Positions 24,345-33,662 of a stretch of DNA of 64,000 nucleotides are shown here, piece by piece. Source of the stretch: Clostridiales bacterium (GTDB taxonomy: Bacteria > Bacillota > Clostridia > Lachnospirales > Lachnospiraceae); contig JAJQAC010000072.1 in NCBI GenBank assembly GCA_021204025.1, positions 1-64,000 on the forward strand, read 5' to 3'. The first letter of the stretch is position 1; every line of letters begins with the position of its first letter. The notes below the pieces were generated by a model. It made no database searches. It was given only the letters and a program-made list of their open reading frames with translations, and was not told the origin of the DNA. Made by a program: the position numbers and the translations under genes.

Positions 24345-25310
24345 CTATGCATTCACCACATGAACCGGCTTCCCCTCCATCACCGACCGGATATTCTCGG
24401 CTGTCGTGTTCATGATCCTCTCCCGTGCCTCTCTGGTTGCCCAGGAAATATGCGGCGTAAGGATACAGTTCTTCGCCTTTAGCAGCACATTATCCGGCCG
24501 GATCGGTTCTGTTGATACCACATCGAGCGCGGCGGCAGCTACTTTGCCGCTCTCCAGAGCGTCCGACAGATCCTGTTCCACGACCAGCGGTCCACGGCTG
24601 TTATTGATGATGATCACGCCATCCTTCATCTTCGCAATGCTGTCCTTGTTGATCATTCCCTGGGTTTCCGGGAACAGTGGACAATGAAGGAAGATAAAGT
24701 CAGACTTTGCCAGCAGTTCATCCAACTCTACATATTTTGCAACAGCTTCTCCGGCCTCAGTGTGTGAACGGCTGTAAGCGATTACATTCACATTCATCGC
24801 ATTGAGAACTTTCGCGGTATTCACGCCAATGCGTCCCAGGCCGATGATACCGGCGGTTTTACCGGACACTTCGATCAGCGGATAATGCCAGTAACACCAG
24901 TCGATATTGCCGGCCCAGTCGCCGTTATGTACAGACATATCGTGATATCCGACACGTGAACATGCTTCGAGCAGAAGCGCGATCGCATACTGGCTGACAT
25001 TATCTGTCCCATACACAGGCACATTCATAACCGGGATACGCTTCTCTCCCGCATAATCATAATCGACCACATTATAGCCGGTCGCCAGCACCGCGATCCC
25101 TTTCAGGTTCGGACAGCGATCAATGGTCTCCCTGCTGATCGGCGTCTTATTCGTCACAGCGATTTCTGCATTTCCGATCCTCTCGGCAATCAGAGGACTT
25201 TCCTCGTAAGCGGTTCTGTCATACACCGTCAAATCGCCCAGTTCTTCCAGCGGTGCCCAGCTGATATCGCCGGGATTCTCTGTGTAGCCATCTAATACGA
25301 CAATTTTCAT
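24345..25310 (-). CDS. D-2-hydroxyacid dehydrogenase (hydroxypyruvate reductase-like)
   Basis: ATG 25310 (MKIVVLDGYTENPGDISW) follows AAGGAATG; the extension to 25364 is unlikely. The Rossmann motif is GIIGLGRIG. Catalytic Arg lies in NNSRGPLV, Glu in STEPIRPDN and His in LTPHISWATREAR. The HISWAT context is like that of glycerate dehydrogenase/hydroxypyruvate reductase rather than D-lactate dehydrogenase. The reaction is NAD(P)H-dependent reduction of a 2-keto acid. It is followed by a probable sugar-phosphate epimerase in the same direction, so a small sugar-acid pathway is possible. Length is 321 residues. Confidence 0.85.
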   Translation of the reverse strand: MKIVVLDGYTENPGDISWAPLEELGDLTVYDRTAYEESPLIAERIGNAEIAVTNKTPISRETIDRCPNLKGIAVLATGYNVVDYDYAGEKRIPVMNVPVYGTDNVSQYAIALLLEACSRVGYHDMSVHNGDWAGNIDWCYWHYPLIEVSGKTAGIIGLGRIGVNTAKVLNAMNVNVIAYSRSHTEAGEAVAKYVELDELLAKSDFIFLHCPLFPETQGMINKDSIAKMKDGVIIINNSRGPLVVEQDLSDALESGKVAAAALDVVSTEPIRPDNVLLKAKNCILTPHISWATREARERIMNTTAENIRSVMEGKPVHVVNA

Positions 25311-25454
25311 ATCAATCATTCCTTCCGTAAAGGTAAAACATAACAAATTTCCTATCATTCTCACAACTTCATTTCAAACGCAGAACCTGTCACCGGCAGT
25401 TAAGCACCCTGCAGATATTTTTCGTCTGCGATAGCAAATAAAAAAACAGACAGA

Positions 25455-26351
25455 CTAGTCCTCAACCATCGCCCACGCGCGGTTCAGACATCTCTTGGTG
25501 TTCGCCAGGATCAGCTCATCATCTTCACCCGGAGCCAGAGTTACTTCCATCGATAAAACCATCGGATCCTTCGCATTAAAGAAGCCCTCCTGCTTCAATA
25601 CATTCAGATAATCGATTAACTGCTCGATATCATTCGCGCTGTTTGGATATCCCAGACGCGGATGTTTGTCCCCATACATCGGACAGTCCTTTCTTACAAC
25701 CGCGTTACCGAAATGAAGATGCGTAATATACGGACGCAGAGTCTGAATCACAAAGCGGGACGTCTCATAGGTAGTCGGGAAATGTGACAGGTCAACCAGC
25801 AGACCGAAGTTATTGTGTGTCATTCTCATATCCGCCGCAAACCGCGCCGCATACGGGGCCGGCCCGATCAGCGCGGCCTTATCCATATCAAAATCAAATA
25901 CCTCAAGCTCCACATTCATGTTTTTTGTCTTCGCATAGTCACAGAGGCAGCGCGTGGTCTTTAATAACTGAGCGTACGCCTCATCCTTAGTCTCCGGTTC
26001 CCACTTGCCGGCCAGAAAAGCGATCCCCTGCGCGCCCAGATACTCAGCTTCATCAATCGCAGCAATCAACGTCTTCTCAGCCTTTTTCCTGCCATCCTCG
26101 TGAATATCATTGGGATTCAGCCCGGCGCCGAGCAACATCGGCTGCGCTCCGAAACAGACTTTCAGATGAGACTGTTCCAGGATCTTTTTTACTTCTTCTC
26201 TCTCTGCCTCATCGGTACATGTTGTCAGTTCAATCGCATCAAAATAATCATCGACCGCGATTCTCCTCACCTGATCGACGACACTTCTCCCCGGAAAGGA
26301 CATCCAGCGGATCGTCCCTACCTGAAAATACTTATGGATGGATTCTCTCAT
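25455..26351 (-). CDS. TIM-barrel sugar-phosphate isomerase/epimerase family protein
   Basis: ATG 26351 (MRESIHKYFQVG) follows GAAGGGA. The sequence has the features of the AP-endonuclease-2 type TIM barrel: DYFDAIELTT near the start, metal-ligand-type Glu, Asp and His residues in NVELEVFDFD, LLVDLSHFPTTYE, ITHLHFGNAV and VLSMEVTL. Members isomerise or epimerise small sugars or inosose compounds with a divalent metal. The substrate is not evident. It lies upstream of the dehydrogenase on the same strand, with a 144-base gap. Length is 298 residues. Confidence 0.8.
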   Translation of the reverse strand: MRESIHKYFQVGTIRWMSFPGRSVVDQVRRIAVDDYFDAIELTTCTDEAEREEVKKILEQSHLKVCFGAQPMLLGAGLNPNDIHEDGRKKAEKTLIAAIDEAEYLGAQGIAFLAGKWEPETKDEAYAQLLKTTRCLCDYAKTKNMNVELEVFDFDMDKAALIGPAPYAARFAADMRMTHNNFGLLVDLSHFPTTYETSRFVIQTLRPYITHLHFGNAVVRKDCPMYGDKHPRLGYPNSANDIEQLIDYLNVLKQEGFFNAKDPMVLSMEVTLAPGEDDELILANTKRCLNRAWAMVED

Positions 26352-26443
26352 AATCTTTTTCCCTTCTGCTTTTATTCTCAACTATTTCCAATAATCTGCA
26401 CAGACTTTAAACCGACCATATACTGTTTCATACTCACTGCCTT

Positions 26444-28027
26444 TTACATCAGCGGTGCGAACAAACGCAACACACTTCCCGCAAGCTGCAGAACCACCGG
26501 ATATTTCTGACATTCTTCTAGGGTAATCAACTGACATTTCTCCAGGGTATCCTGAAAATCCTGATAGATATCGCTTAAAACCTCATTCTGATACAGGTAA
26601 ACCCCACATTCAAAATGCAGATACATACTGCGGAAATCCATATTCACCGAACCGACTGTCGCACGCAGCCCATCGCTTAAAAATACCTTGGCATGAATGA
26701 ATCCAGGCGTATATTCATAGATCCGGACACCCGCGTGGATCAACTCCGCATAATAGGACCGCGCAAGGACATAAGCGTACTTTTTGTCTGGGATATGCGG
26801 CATGATGATGATGACATCTACGCCACGCTTGGCCGCAAAGGTAAGAGCGGTAATCATATCGCTGTCAAGGATCAGATATGGCGTCATGATATAGACATAA
26901 TCCTCTGCCTGATTGAGGATGTCCATGTAAACATATTTTCCTATTGTCTCATCATCCAGCGGACTGTCACCATAGGGCATCATATAACCGCCGAAACGAG
27001 TTTTTTCAGAAGAATCCAACGAAAGATTTCTGTTATCCTTCCAGTATTTATCAAAATGATCCGGCTTTTCCTCCGAGATATTCCACATCTGTAAAAACAT
27101 CATCAGGAAACTGTTGACCGCGCGTCCGCGGATCAGGATACCGGTATCTTTCCAGTGACCGAAGCGCTCTTCCTCATTGATATATTCATCCGCCAGATTG
27201 ATGCCGCCGGTAAAAGCAGTATGACCGTCGATAATCGTTATCTTGCGATGGTCCCGGTTATTCTGATAAGTGGAAAGCGCCGGCCTCACCGGAGAGAACA
27301 TCTTGCAGCGGATACCTAATTTTTCTAATTGTTTCGGATATCCATAGGGAAGCAGTGACAGGGAACACATCCCGTCATACATCACTCGGACCTCAACGCC
27401 TTCCTTCACTTTCTCACACAGGATTTCCAGAATCTCCCTCCACATTTTTCCGCGGCCGATGATGAAATATTCCATAAAAATATATTCTTTCGCGGCTTTC
27501 AGTTCTTCTTTCAGACGCGGGAACATATCATCTCCCAATGGGAAATATTCCGCCCCTGAGCCGTCATAAATGGGGTACCCCCCGTAGCGCGTCATATATC
27601 GCGCCAGCTGTGATTCCCGATGATTATCTTTCTCCAGCTTTTCCATCACCTGTTCATCCTGGCGGAGATAACCTCCGGTCATGCGGATCATGGTCTCCAG
27701 GCGCATCCCGATGCGTTTCGCGCCAACCTGCACCTGCCAGAAGATATAAAACATCGCGCCAAACACCGGAAAGACCAGAACCGGGATCACCCAGGCAAGC
27801 TGATAAGCCGGGTTCTGCCTGCGATTGATAATATAAATCACGACAGCCACACTCAAAATCGTAAAACCGCCGTAAATATAGACCAGCTGATCACTCAGCC
27901 AACGGAACATCGTCATCAGTGCCAGGATCTGTAAAATGATGAAAATCATCACAAATCCAGTTCGCCCGAAAATCACTCTGGTATAACGACCCCATCTCTT
28001 TTTGGCTTTTGTTGTATCTACCTTCAT
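26444..28027 (-). CDS. cls: Cardiolipin synthase (phospholipase D family)
   Basis: Two N-terminal helices (FVMIFIILQILALMTMFRWL and VVIYIINRRQ...VLVFPVFGAMFYIFW) are followed by two PLD motifs: HRKITIIDGHTAFTGGINLA and HAKVFLSDGLRATVGSVNMD. This is the standard ClsA-type layout and length (527 residues). The enzyme joins two phosphatidylglycerols into cardiolipin at the membrane. The start at 28027 follows AGAGGAAG. Confidence 0.93.
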   Translation of the reverse strand: MKVDTTKAKKRWGRYTRVIFGRTGFVMIFIILQILALMTMFRWLSDQLVYIYGGFTILSVAVVIYIINRRQNPAYQLAWVIPVLVFPVFGAMFYIFWQVQVGAKRIGMRLETMIRMTGGYLRQDEQVMEKLEKDNHRESQLARYMTRYGGYPIYDGSGAEYFPLGDDMFPRLKEELKAAKEYIFMEYFIIGRGKMWREILEILCEKVKEGVEVRVMYDGMCSLSLLPYGYPKQLEKLGIRCKMFSPVRPALSTYQNNRDHRKITIIDGHTAFTGGINLADEYINEEERFGHWKDTGILIRGRAVNSFLMMFLQMWNISEEKPDHFDKYWKDNRNLSLDSSEKTRFGGYMMPYGDSPLDDETIGKYVYMDILNQAEDYVYIMTPYLILDSDMITALTFAAKRGVDVIIIMPHIPDKKYAYVLARSYYAELIHAGVRIYEYTPGFIHAKVFLSDGLRATVGSVNMDFRSMYLHFECGVYLYQNEVLSDIYQDFQDTLEKCQLITLEECQKYPVVLQLAGSVLRLFAPLM

Positions 28028-28262
28028 GTCTTGCTTCCTCTTTGCAGATGTTTTTTCTCTGCAGATACTCCAATTCCGAATGAACTACGAAACCTGCTCC
28101 TATCAGCCAGGCGCCCTGCGGGTAAAAATACCCAACAGGTATACTCCTCATGGAATGGCAAATCCGATCTAAAATCCTGCTATTTCGCGTATGTTCATAA
28201 TCGAACATATAATTACGAAACTAACACCATAATAATATCACAATTTTATTCTACTGAACAGA
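28028..28262. other. Intergenic region upstream of cls
   Basis: No gene is visible. TATGTTC at 28190-28196 and GAACATA at 28203-28209 form a 7-base dyad with a 6-base gap, a possible operator. I could not fix the cls promoter. Confidence 0.3.
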
Positions 28263-28291
28263 TTGTAATTTACCCACAAATCTTATATAAT
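28263..28291 (+). promoter_or_regulatory. Promoter of the small export protein gene
   Basis: TTGTAA at 28263 and TATAAT at 28286 are 17 bases apart. The leader to the start codon is about 100 bases. Confidence 0.65.
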
Positions 28292-28397
28292 GATACAGTT
28301 CAGGCAGCAGGAAATGGCATCGAGAAATCGCGCTGTTCCAACCGCTGCCATAATTGTTTCCGGTCTTTGAACCGAATATTTTTCTGAGAGGATGACT

Positions 28398-28907
28398 ATG
28401 ACAACAACCTTTGTGCAACAAATAACCGCCCTGCTGGGCGGCAAGATTTCCCATGAAGCAATTATCTTTATCATTTCCATGATCCCGGTACTGGAGTTAA
28501 GAGGCGGCCTGCTCGCCGCGTCTCCAGCGCTTCTGAATGTACCGATCCTCACTGCGATCCCGCTCTGCATCATCGGAAATATCCTCCCGATCCCGTTTAT
28601 TCTTTTACTGATTGAAAGGATTCTGATCTGGATGGAGGGACTGCCGGTTCTCGGCCGCGTCGCCCTGTGGCTGCGCAACAAAGCGGATAAAAATAAAGGC
28701 CAGATTGAGACCTACGGTTTCTGGGGACTGGTACTTTTCGTCGGTATCCCGCTCCCCGGCACCGGAGCCTGGACCGGATCCATGGTAGCTTCCCTGCTCC
28801 ACATGAGCTTCCGCAAGGCTTTCGCGGCCTGCATTCTCGGCATCATCATGGCTACGGTGATCATGTCCATCATTTCTTATGGACTGCTGGGTGCGTTGGC
28901 TGCATAA
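28398..28907 (+). CDS. Small multidrug-export family membrane protein
   Basis: The protein matches the Sm_multidrug_ex family pattern: ISMIPVLELRGGLLAASPAL near the start, then PILTAIPLCIIGNILPIPFI and WGLVLFVGIPLPGTGAWTGS with its Pro/Gly-rich loop, and a last helix rich in Ile and Met. Four to five helices are expected. The name is historical; a transport substrate has not been shown to my knowledge. ATG 28398 has GAGAGG six bases upstream, better placed than the ATG at 28392. Length is 169 residues. Confidence 0.8.
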   Translation: MTTTFVQQITALLGGKISHEAIIFIISMIPVLELRGGLLAASPALLNVPILTAIPLCIIGNILPIPFILLLIERILIWMEGLPVLGRVALWLRNKADKNKGQIETYGFWGLVLFVGIPLPGTGAWTGSMVASLLHMSFRKAFAACILGIIMATVIMSIISYGLLGALAA

Positions 28908-28930
28908 GAATACCATTTGAAATTTGAAAC

Positions 28931-28992
28931 AGGCTGTCGCATAAGGCTATGGCTATGAAGCAAACAAATACCCACACCTTATCTGACAGCCT
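28931..28992. terminator. Long imperfect inverted repeat between convergent genes
   Basis: Bases 28931-28946 and 28977-28992 pair at 14 of 16 positions around a 30-base loop. It separates two convergent genes and could serve both as a terminator, though no clear T-run follows. A decayed mobile-element end is another reading. Confidence 0.45.
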
Positions 28993-28997
28993 TACAG

Positions 28998-29216
28998 TCA
29001 TATCTTACTGTTGAAATACTCCTGTGACACTTTCAATTGCTTCCTTAAGATTTCCCTCCACATATGCGTATGAATCTCTCCGGAACCTTTTGATACTTTC
29101 GTCATGCGAATCGTACCGTCATCATCGATCTTTCGATAAAAATAATGATCCGTATCTTTATACAACTCCCAGCCGTCCCTGTCACAAAACCGCTTTAGTT
29201 CTTTCCATCTTGGCAT
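28998..29216 (-). CDS. HicA-like toxin
   Basis: The 72-residue product MPRWKELKRFCDRDGWELYK... has the size and opening of HicA-family mRNA interferases, which fold as a small dsRNA-binding-like domain with one catalytic His. DTDHYFYRK occupies the place of the family's GSHHxF. A Ser/Gly-rich segment and a basic C-terminal helix follow. The start overlaps the end of the antitoxin gene by 22 bases and has its own AGGAGA. The gene order antitoxin then toxin is reversed relative to classical hicAB. Activity is not proven. Confidence 0.6.
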   Translation of the reverse strand: MPRWKELKRFCDRDGWELYKDTDHYFYRKIDDDGTIRMTKVSKGSGEIHTHMWREILRKQLKVSQEYFNSKI

Positions 29217-29620
29217 TGAATACTGTCTCCTATCTGTTCCGGGTCATCCATAATCAACGCTTTAAAAATATAGGGAATATGTTTTTTACGGTTCGGACTG
29301 TGACTATATTGCTCATATTCTGCATAATAATCATTGGAATAGTCTAAGATCGACCTTCCCATTTTCGTTCTTGCTTCTTTTTCATCTTTTCCATTTTCAA
29401 CAAGATCCATTTCATTCAGAGAAAGTGTTATAGAGCCATCTTCTTCAACGAACCGATCTGCTGTATACTGATAGGCTGATAAAATCTCAGACATCGTATC
29501 CAGATTTGAAAACCACATCCGATCCCTTGTTCTTTTGATAAATGCCGGTTTTTCATGAATCACACCATCGCAGACCAAGCTCCACTGTTTTCTTACATCG
29601 GTTGCCTGACGCATAAACAT
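29195..29620 (-). CDS. Antitoxin of a HicA-like module
   Basis: ATG 29620 (MFMRQATDVRKQWS) has AAGGAG nine bases upstream; the ATG at 29629 overlaps that site. The first 45 residues (VRKQWSLVCDGVIHEKPAFIKRTRD) resemble a Phd/YefM DNA-binding fold. The middle (EEDGSITLSLNEMDLVENGKD) recalls beta strands of HicB-like antitoxins. The C-terminal part (NRKKHIPYIFKAL) is basic. Overlap with the toxin gene and the operator upstream support an autoregulated module. Length is 141 residues. Confidence 0.6.
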   Translation of the reverse strand: MFMRQATDVRKQWSLVCDGVIHEKPAFIKRTRDRMWFSNLDTMSEILSAYQYTADRFVEEDGSITLSLNEMDLVENGKDEKEARTKMGRSILDYSNDYYAEYEQYSHSPNRKKHIPYIFKALIMDDPEQIGDSIQCQDGKN

Positions 29621-29650
29621 ATCAATCATCTCCTTCGATTACATTTTATA

Positions 29651-29685
29651 GGAAACGTCATAAATCTTTTCCTTATGACGTTTCC
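29651..29685 (-). other. Leader hairpin of the toxin-antitoxin operon
   Basis: Bases 29651-29663 and 29673-29685 are perfect 13-base inverted arms with a 9-base loop. It lies between the promoter and the antitoxin start, so it is transcribed. It may regulate translation or bind the antitoxin. Confidence 0.5.
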
Positions 29686-29754
29686 TGCGCCAATTTTTGC
29701 TGCATGTAAATGCAGATTCTACCTTTCAAAAATCGTGCGCATCCCCCGGAGGGA

Positions 29755-29819
29755 TTATAGTAAACGGCAAATTTATTTGTCGTTTACTATAATATAATGC
29801 AATTATAGTTATGTGTCAA
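29755..29819 (-). promoter_or_regulatory. Promoter and operator of the toxin-antitoxin operon
   Basis: On the minus strand TTGACA (29819-29814) and TATATT (29796-29791) are 17 bases apart. An 18-base dyad with one mismatch (29755-29772 and 29775-29792) covers the -10 edge and the start site. Such placement is typical of autorepressed antitoxin operons. Confidence 0.75.
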
Positions 29820-30060
29820 TCAAAAATGTACGTTATGTATTTTACGTACGTTATGTTTATGATAAATTTCCTGATAATATTTTATGGATGTGGTCAATGA
29901 GATAATTTGGTTGCTGTGTGCCAGTGGCATCTGCACTCCGTTTCGGTCGGTCCTTAACATATGCCACTGGCACACAGGACCGTTTAGCAACGACCGAAGC
30001 GGAGCGTAGACTGGATGCAGCGTCAGCTGCAAAATTTCCGTATCCACCCGTGCGCATAAA
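29820..30060. repeat. Cluster of nested inverted repeats and palindromic unit
   Basis: Two TACGTTATGT copies lie near 29828 and 29846. Bases 29915-29930 and 29961-29976 are perfect 16-base inverted arms. Inside and outside them CTCCGTTTCGGTCG (29936-29949) pairs with CGACCGAAGCGGAG (29991-30004) except at one position. A hairpin GCAGC-GTCA-GCTGC (30017-30030) within GGAT...ATCC follows, ending in CCCGTGCGCATAAAA. The last unit recurs near 39960. No gene is present here. Confidence 0.6.
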
Positions 30061-30062
30061 AA

Positions 30063-30103
30063 CTCCCCCGCTGTCAATCGGTTACCCGATAACAGCGGGG
30101 GAG
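30063..30103 (-). terminator. Terminator of the PFOR gene
   Basis: CTCCCCCGCTGT and ACAGCGGGGGAG form a 12-base perfect stem, followed on the minus strand by TTTTTA. It is 26 bases after the PFOR stop. Confidence 0.9.
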
Positions 30104-30128
30104 CTTTCTCATCTTATATCATTTTCGA

Positions 30129-33100
30129 TTATTTGTCGCCATACAGCGCAACCAGCTTGGACAGATACTCATATCTCTCTTTCGCCTCAGCCTCGTTACG
30201 AGCGAACAGGACTTTTGCTCTCTCCGGATTCTTCATAGTCAGAGATGCATAACGTACCTCACCCTTCAGGAAATCCTGATAGGTCTCGTAATTCGGAGCC
30301 TTGCTGTCCAGAGTGAACTTCTTCTCAGCAGCCGGATTGAAGCGGAAGTTGTTCCAGTAACCGGTCTCAACTGCCAGTTTCTCCTCGGTCTGAGCCTTGC
30401 TCATGCCCTTCTTGATACCATGGTTGATACACGGAGCATATGCCAGGATCAGAGACGGTCCCGGATAAGCCTCAGCCTCAGCCAGTGCCTTAACGGTCTG
30501 ATTGTAGTCAGCACCCATAGAGATCTGTGCTACATATACATAACCATAGGACATTGCCATGCTTGCAAGGTCTTTCTTCTTGACTTCCTTGCCGCCTGCA
30601 GCGAACTGAGCAACTGCGCCGGTCTTGGTAGCCTTAGAAGACTGACCGCCAGTGTTGGAGTAAACCTCGGTATCGAATACCATGACGTTGATATCCTTCT
30701 TGGATGCCAGTACATGGTCAAGTCCGCCGTAACCGATATCATAAGCCCATCCGTCACCACCGAATACCCACTGGGACTTCTTAGCCAGATAGTTCTTATT
30801 TGCAACGATGTACTTGCAGGTCGGGCAGTCGATGCCTTCCAGAGCTGCTACCAGCTTGTCGGTAGCAGCGCCGTTGGTAGCGCCTACGCCAAAGGTATCC
30901 AGCCATTCCTGGCAGGCTGCCTTAACTTCCTCAGAAGCGTTCTCGTTAGCAGCAACGGTCTCAACCTTCTCCTTTAACTCATCACGGATCGCGTTCTGAG
31001 CCAGCAGCATACCGAAACCAAACTCAGCGTTGTCCTCAAACAGGGAGTTATCCCATGCCGGACCCTGACCTCTTGCGTTTACTGTGTAAGGAGTAGACGG
31101 TAAAGAGTTGCCCCAGATCGAAGAACATCCGGTAGCGTTTGCAATGTACATTCTGTCACCAAAGAGCTGGGTGATCAGTTTTGCGTACGGAGTCTCACCG
31201 CAGCCTGCGCATGCGCCTGAGAACTCAAGCAGCGGCTGTTTGAACTGAGAACCCTTAACGGTAGCTTCTTTAAACTTCGCAACTACATCTTCCTTAATCG
31301 GCAGAGTCACAGCGTAATCGAAATCAGGCTGCTCGTCCAGATGCTTTGCCAGCTTGTCCATGGTAAGAGCCTTCTCGCCCTTCTTGCCCGGACATACATT
31401 CGCGCAGGAACCGCAGCCGGTGCAGTCCAGAGCGGAGATCGCGATGGTGAACTTGTACTGCGGCATACCGGTCAGCGGAAGTACGCTTCCCTGGATCTTA
31501 GCAGCCTCATCCTCGGTCATGGCAACCGGACGGATCGCTGCATGCGGGCAGACATAAGAACAGAAGTTACACTGAATGCAGTTAGCGGAATTCCATACCG
31601 GAACATCAACCGCAATACCACGCTTCTCAAATGCAGCAGCGCCGGACGGCGTATTACCATCTACATAAGGAGTGAATGCGGATACCGGAAGATTGTTACC
31701 TTCCTGAGCGCTGACCTTGGTCTGAACGTTGTTAACGAAATCAACAACATCTTTTCTGCCCTCAGTAACAACCTTGTAATCCAGACCCTCGTCCTCGCAA
31801 TCCTTCCAGGACTCCGGAACATCGATCTTTACAACGCCGGTAGCGCCGGCATCGATCGCTGCCCAGTTCTTCTTAACAACATCTTCGCCCTTACGGCCAT
31901 AGGTCTTCTGAGCTGCATCCTTCATCAGCTGGATCGCATGCTCCTCCGGGATAATGCCGGTCAGCTTGAAGAACGCGGACTGAAGGATCGTGTTGATACG
32001 GGTCGGGCCCATGCCGGTCTCGATACCGATCTTAACACCATCGATGGTGTAGAGGTTGATGTTATGATCTGCAATGAATTTCTTCATCTGGCCCGGCAGA
32101 TGCTCATCCAGTTCCTCAGGGCTCCATGCGCAGTTCAGCAGGAACGTACCGCCGTCAACCAGCTCCTGAACCATGTTGTACTTACGTACATAAGCCGGGT
32201 TGTGGCAGGCTACGAAGTTTGCCTGATGGATCAGATATGTAGATTTGATCTTCTTGTGGCCGAAACGAAGGTGAGACATCGTAACGCCGCCGGACTTCTT
32301 GGAGTCGTAATCAAAATATGCCTGAGCATACATATCGGTGTTGTCGCCGATGATCTTGATGGAGTTCTTATTCGCGCCTACGGTACCATCAGCACCAAGA
32401 CCCCAGAACTTGCAGTTGGTGGTTCCTTCCGGAGTGGTAACCAGCGGAGCACCCTTCGGCAGAGACAGATTGGTCACATCATCAACGATACTGAGCGTGA
32501 AGGTCTTCTTGGTTGTATTCTTGAAGATCTCAACAACTTCGCTCGGGGTCGTATCCTTAGATCCAAGGCCATAACGTCCGCCAAAGATCTCAACCTGATC
32601 AAACTTGCTGCCCTTGAGAGCTGCAACAACATCCAGATACAGCGGCTCACCAAGAGAACCCGGCTCTTTGGTACGGTCAAGAACAGAAATCTTCTTAACG
32701 GTATCCGGAATTGCATCGATCAGAGCCTGTGCGGAGAACGGTCTGTAAAGACGAACCTTGACAACGCCGACCTTAGCGCCCTGAGTCTTCATCAGATAGT
32801 CAATGGTCTCCTCGATGGTCTCATTAACAGAACCCATAGCAATGATGATCTGCTCAGCATCCGGAGCACCATAGTAGTTAAACAGTTTGTAATCGGTACC
32901 GATCTTGGCATTAACCTTATCCATATAGCCCTGGACAATCTCCGGAAGAGCATCATAGAACGGGTTGCATGCCTCACGAGCCTGGAAGAAAATATCCGGG
33001 TTCTGTGCGGAACCCTTCTGAGAAGGATTGTTTGGGTTCAGAGCTTTCGCACGATAGTCAGCGATTGCATCCCAGTCAGCCATCTCAGCCAGATCGTCAT

Positions 33101-33662
33101 AATCCCACTCTTCGATCTTCTGAATCTCATGAGAGGTACGGAAGCCATCAAAGAAATTGATAAACGGAACTTTGCCCTTAATTGCGGACAGATGAGCAAC
33201 CGGCGTCAGATCCATAACTTCCTGTACGCTGGACTCGCACAGCATTGCACAGCCGGTCTGACGGCATGCGTATACATCGGAGTGATCGCCGAAAATGTTC
33301 AGAGCGTGAGTAGAAACGCAACGGGCGGAAACATCAATAACACCCGGAAGCTGCTCACCAGCGATCTTGTACAGATCAGGAATCATCAGTAACAGACCCT
33401 GAGAAGCGGTATAGGTAGTCGACAGAGCACCTGCTACCAAAGCACCGTGCAGAGCACCTGCAGCGCCGCCCTCGGACTGCATCTCCGTAATCTGAACTGT
33501 ACGCCCGAAGATATTCTTTCTACCCTCGGTAGCCCACTCATCGGTGTGCTCCGGCATGACAGACGACGGAGTGATGGGGAACACTGCAGCTACTTCGGTA
33601 AATGCATAAGAAGCATGAGCAGCGGCCTGGTTTCCATCCATGGTCTTCATTTTTCTTGCCAT
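30129..33662 (-). CDS. nifJ: Pyruvate:ferredoxin (flavodoxin) oxidoreductase
   Basis: ATG 33662 (MARKMKTMDGNQAAAHASYA) follows TTAGGAGGA. The 1177-residue length fits the single-chain enzyme. The pyrimidine domain (FTEVAAVFPITPSSVMPEH), the gamma region, two [4Fe-4S] motifs (CIQCNFCSYVCPHA and CTGCGSCANVCPG), the cysteine-bearing GACAGCGETPY and the thiamine-diphosphate domain (GGDGWAYDIGYGGLDHVLA) are in the usual order. It oxidises pyruvate with CoA to acetyl-CoA and CO2 and reduces ferredoxin, the central step of clostridial fermentation. It stands alone with its own promoter and terminator. The long open frame on the other strand is a codon-bias shadow. Confidence 0.97.
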   Translation of the reverse strand: MARKMKTMDGNQAAAHASYAFTEVAAVFPITPSSVMPEHTDEWATEGRKNIFGRTVQITEMQSEGGAAGALHGALVAGALSTTYTASQGLLLMIPDLYKIAGEQLPGVIDVSARCVSTHALNIFGDHSDVYACRQTGCAMLCESSVQEVMDLTPVAHLSAIKGKVPFINFFDGFRTSHEIQKIEEWDYDDLAEMADWDAIADYRAKALNPNNPSQKGSAQNPDIFFQAREACNPFYDALPEIVQGYMDKVNAKIGTDYKLFNYYGAPDAEQIIIAMGSVNETIEETIDYLMKTQGAKVGVVKVRLYRPFSAQALIDAIPDTVKKISVLDRTKEPGSLGEPLYLDVVAALKGSKFDQVEIFGGRYGLGSKDTTPSEVVEIFKNTTKKTFTLSIVDDVTNLSLPKGAPLVTTPEGTTNCKFWGLGADGTVGANKNSIKIIGDNTDMYAQAYFDYDSKKSGGVTMSHLRFGHKKIKSTYLIHQANFVACHNPAYVRKYNMVQELVDGGTFLLNCAWSPEELDEHLPGQMKKFIADHNINLYTIDGVKIGIETGMGPTRINTILQSAFFKLTGIIPEEHAIQLMKDAAQKTYGRKGEDVVKKNWAAIDAGATGVVKIDVPESWKDCEDEGLDYKVVTEGRKDVVDFVNNVQTKVSAQEGNNLPVSAFTPYVDGNTPSGAAAFEKRGIAVDVPVWNSANCIQCNFCSYVCPHAAIRPVAMTEDEAAKIQGSVLPLTGMPQYKFTIAISALDCTGCGSCANVCPGKKGEKALTMDKLAKHLDEQPDFDYAVTLPIKEDVVAKFKEATVKGSQFKQPLLEFSGACAGCGETPYAKLITQLFGDRMYIANATGCSSIWGNSLPSTPYTVNARGQGPAWDNSLFEDNAEFGFGMLLAQNAIRDELKEKVETVAANENASEEVKAACQEWLDTFGVGATNGAATDKLVAALEGIDCPTCKYIVANKNYLAKKSQWVFGGDGWAYDIGYGGLDHVLASKKDINVMVFDTEVYSNTGGQSSKATKTGAVAQFAAGGKEVKKKDLASMAMSYGYVYVAQISMGADYNQTVKALAEAEAYPGPSLILAYAPCINHGIKKGMSKAQTEEKLAVETGYWNNFRFNPAAEKKFTLDSKAPNYETYQDFLKGEVRYASLTMKNPERAKVLFARNEAEAKERYEYLSKLVALYGDK

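Noticed and set aside
31341-33392. Plus-strand open frame of 683 codons
   Set aside because: It lies fully opposite the PFOR gene, has no ribosome site and no recognisable domain; it comes from the codon bias of the real gene.
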